Assembly (NCBI GenBank): GCA_045603085.1
Contig: JAZULL010000082.1
Span: forward strand, 1 to 17,330
DNA length: 17,330 nucleotides
Source of the DNA: SVQP01 sp045603085
GTDB lineage: Bacteria; Bacillota; Clostridia; Oscillospirales; CAG-272
Reading direction: 5' to 3'
The notes beneath the pieces were generated by a model. It did not search any database and was not told the origin of the DNA. It saw nothing but the letters and a program-made list of their open reading frames with translations. Positions within the stretch are counted from its first letter, which is position 1. Every line of letters begins with the position of its first letter. Shown piece by piece: positions 15,356-17,330 of the stretch. The position numbers and the translations under genes are program-made.

Positions 15356-15384
15356 TTGACAAATAAAACGACTTATAGTATACT
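15356..15384 (+). promoter_or_regulatory. Sigma-A promoter of nrdD
   Basis: -35 TTGACA (15356-15361), 17-bp spacer, -10 TATACT (15379-15384). The two NrdR boxes are just upstream. It leads to a leader of about 70 nt before the nrdD ATG. Confidence 0.88.
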
Positions 15385-15415
15385 GTAAAAGCACCGCCTT
15401 CGGTGTTTTTACAGT
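15382..15415 (+). terminator. Terminator-like hairpin overlapping the nrdD -10 box
   Basis: A near-perfect 15-bp stem with one G-T pair: ACTGTAAAA-g-CACCG, loop CCTT, CGGTG-t-TTTTACAGT, followed by an AT-rich tract. The core CACCG stem with T5 after it is a typical intrinsic terminator. It starts inside the -10 box, so only transcripts arriving from nrdG contain the full stem. It may end the lexA operon; termination is inferred. Confidence 0.6.
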
Positions 15416-15458
15416 ATTTTATTTTATTCATAGAATTTTGACAAAAAGGAGAGAGCTC

Positions 15459-17330
15459 ATGTATAAGGTTTTAAAAAGAGACGGCAAGATTACAGATTTT
15501 AATCTCAGTAAGATTTCGGACGCAATCAAGATGGCGTTTGAGGCACAGGAAAGACAGTTCCATCCCAGCGTGATCGACTTTTTGGCACTCAAGGTTACTG
15601 CTGACTTTGAACCCAAGATCAAGGACGGCCTGATCGCAGTCGAGGATATTCAGGATAGCGTAGAAAACGTACTGGTACAGGGCGGCTACGGCGACGTGGC
15701 TAAGGCATACATTCTCTACCGCAGACAGAGAGAGAAGATGCGTAACATGAAGTCCACCATTCTGGACTATAAGGATATCGTGGACAAGTACGTCAAGAAT
15801 ACCGACTGGAGAGTCAAGGAGAACTCTACCGTGACCTACTCGGTCGGCGGTCTGATCCTTTCCAACTCGGGTGCCATCACCGCAAACTACTGGCTCTCCG
15901 AGATTTACGACGACGAGATCGGCAACGCACACCGTAACGCCGATATCCACATTCACGACCTTTCCATGCTGACCGGCTATTGCGCAGGCTGGTCGCTCAA
16001 GCAGCTGATCCAGGAGGGCCTTGGCGGCGTGACCGGTAAGATCACCTCCGCACCCGCTAAGCACCTGGCAACCCTTTGCAACCAGATGGTCAACTTCCTT
16101 GGCATCATGCAGAACGAGTGGGCAGGCGCGCAGGCCTTCTCCTCCTTCGATACCTATCTGGCCCCCTTCGTAAAGGCAGATAACCTCAACTACGATCAGG
16201 TCAAGAAGTGCATCGAGTCCTTTATCTACGGCGTGAATACTCCTTCCCGCTGGGGCACCCAGGCACCCTTTTCCAACATCACCCTTGACTGGACCGTTCC
16301 CGCTGACCTTGCCGAGCTCAACTGTATCGTTGGCGGTAAGGAAATGGACTTCAAGTACAAGGATTGTAAGGCAGAGATGGATATGGTCAACAAGGCCTTC
16401 ATTGAAACCATGATCGAGGGCGACGCCCACGGCAGAGGCTTCCAGTATCCCATCCCCACCTACTCCATCACCTCTAACTTTGACTGGTCCGAGACCGAGA
16501 ACAACAGACTCCTGTTCGAAATGACCGCAAAGTACGGCACTTCCTATTTCTCCAACTACATCAACAGGGACATGGAGCACAGCGACGTGCGTTCCATGTG
16601 CTGCAGACTGCGTCTTGATCTGCGTGAGCTGCGTAAGAAGTCCGGCGGCTTCTTTGGCTCGGGTGAGTCCACCGGCCCTATCGGCGTCGTGACCATCAAC
16701 ATGCCCAGAATCGCATTCCTTGCAAAGGATGAAGAGGATTTCTACAAGAGACTTGACCGCATCATGGACATCTCTGCAAGATCGCTCAAGATCAAGAGAA
16801 CCGTTATCACCAAGCTGCTTGATGAGGGTCTGTACCCCTACACCAAGCGTTACCTTGGCACCTTTGCCAACCACTTCTCCACCATCGGCCTGATCGGCAT
16901 GAACGAGGTGGGTCTGAACGCGAAATGGATCCGCAAGGATATGACCCACGCCGAGACCCAGCAGTTTACCAAGGAAGTGCTGGATCACATGAGAGAGCGT
17001 CTGTCCGACTATCAGGAGCAGTACGGCGACCTGTACAACCTGGAAGCCACTCCCGCAGAGTCCACCACCTACCGCTTTGCCAAGCACGACAAGGAGCAGT
17101 TCCCCGACATCATCACCGCAAACGAGAACGGCACTCCCTACTACACCAACTCCTCTCACCTGCCCGTTGGCTACACCGAGGACATCTTCACCGCTCTGGA
17201 GATCCAGGACGAGCTGCAGACCCGCTACACCTCCGGCACGGTGTTCCACGCCTTCCTGGGCGAGAAACTGCCTGATTGGCAGGCCGCTGCTGCTCTGGTG
17301 CGCAAAATTGCCGAGAACCACAAGCTGCCT
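15459..17330 (+). CDS. nrdD: Anaerobic ribonucleoside-triphosphate reductase NrdD (partial)
   Basis: Class III ribonucleotide reductase, which reduces ribonucleoside triphosphates to deoxy forms under anaerobic conditions. 624 residues are visible with no stop; the gene runs off the right edge, so about 80-110 residues of a usual 700-740 are missing, including the C-terminal glycyl-radical loop and the zinc-binding cysteines. Residues 1-92 are an ATP-cone allosteric domain (MYKVLKRDGKITDF start). The barrel follows, with IHIHDL then Cys175 and the pair Cys381-Cys382 (MCCRL), the likely active-site cysteines. The ATG follows AAAAAGGAGAGAG. Own promoter with NrdR boxes; the activase gene nrdG is just upstream in another unit. 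Confidence 0.97.
   Translation, partial: MYKVLKRDGKITDFNLSKISDAIKMAFEAQERQFHPSVIDFLALKVTADFEPKIKDGLIAVEDIQDSVENVLVQGGYGDVAKAYILYRRQREKMRNMKSTILDYKDIVDKYVKNTDWRVKENSTVTYSVGGLILSNSGAITANYWLSEIYDDEIGNAHRNADIHIHDLSMLTGYCAGWSLKQLIQEGLGGVTGKITSAPAKHLATLCNQMVNFLGIMQNEWAGAQAFSSFDTYLAPFVKADNLNYDQVKKCIESFIYGVNTPSRWGTQAPFSNITLDWTVPADLAELNCIVGGKEMDFKYKDCKAEMDMVNKAFIETMIEGDAHGRGFQYPIPTYSITSNFDWSETENNRLLFEMTAKYGTSYFSNYINRDMEHSDVRSMCCRLRLDLRELRKKSGGFFGSGESTGPIGVVTINMPRIAFLAKDEEDFYKRLDRIMDISARSLKIKRTVITKLLDEGLYPYTKRYLGTFANHFSTIGLIGMNEVGLNAKWIRKDMTHAETQQFTKEVLDHMRERLSDYQEQYGDLYNLEATPAESTTYRFAKHDKEQFPDIITANENGTPYYTNSSHLPVGYTEDIFTALEIQDELQTRYTSGTVFHAFLGEKLPDWQAAAALVRKIAENHKLP

Noticed and set aside
15471..17321. 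Open frame of 616 codons antisense to nrdD
   Set aside because: It lies wholly inside a strongly conserved gene, resembles no family, and arises from the codon bias of nrdD, which leaves few stop codons on the other strand.

Overview
The window looks like chromosomal DNA of an anaerobic, low-to-mid GC Bacillota, most likely an uncultured Clostridia-class gut bacterium. The reasons are the class III (anaerobic, oxygen-sensitive) ribonucleotide reductase with its radical-SAM activase, strong GGAGG-type ribosome binding sites, sigma-A promoters with 17-bp spacers, a LexA with a Gram-positive-type SOS box, and Bacillota-style ABC transporters. The taxonomic guess is inference; no rRNA or tRNA marker is present.

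Left part (1-3310): a leftward gene for a large cytoplasmic glycoside-hydrolase-like protein (GH106-like) diverges from a rightward short-chain dehydrogenase (FabG/YmfI-like). Two near-consensus promoters stand back to back between them. A heptamer repeat tract and a strong intrinsic terminator close the SDR gene. Middle-left (3325-6956): a four-gene operon of two tandem ATPase-permease pairs (A-B-A'-B') that looks like an internal duplication of an ABC-2 exporter of the bacitracin/lantibiotic-immunity type. It ends at a bidirectional terminator shared with the convergent next unit.

Middle (6955-10813): leftward genes. An MBL-fold hydrolase followed by a ThuA-family protein form a two-gene operon whose promoter carries a perfect 8-bp dyad over the -10 box. 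Upstream of that promoter lies a 272-bp element with perfect 17-bp terminal inverted repeats and a chain of internal hairpins. Then comes the terminator and gene of a GTP-type phosphoenolpyruvate carboxykinase, with its own promoter.

Right (10898-17330): lexA is divergent from pckG and has an SOS box overlapping its own -35. It is followed with almost no gaps by an FtsX-type ABC permease, its ATPase and nrdG (the class III RNR activase), so these four genes read as one LexA-led operon. The reductase nrdD comes next but has its own promoter with two NrdR-type boxes 31 bp apart. A terminator-like hairpin starts inside the nrdD -10 box. nrdD runs off the right edge. The most interesting point is this arrangement: the activase apparently under LexA and the reductase under NrdR, with an ABC exporter of unknown substrate inside the SOS operon.
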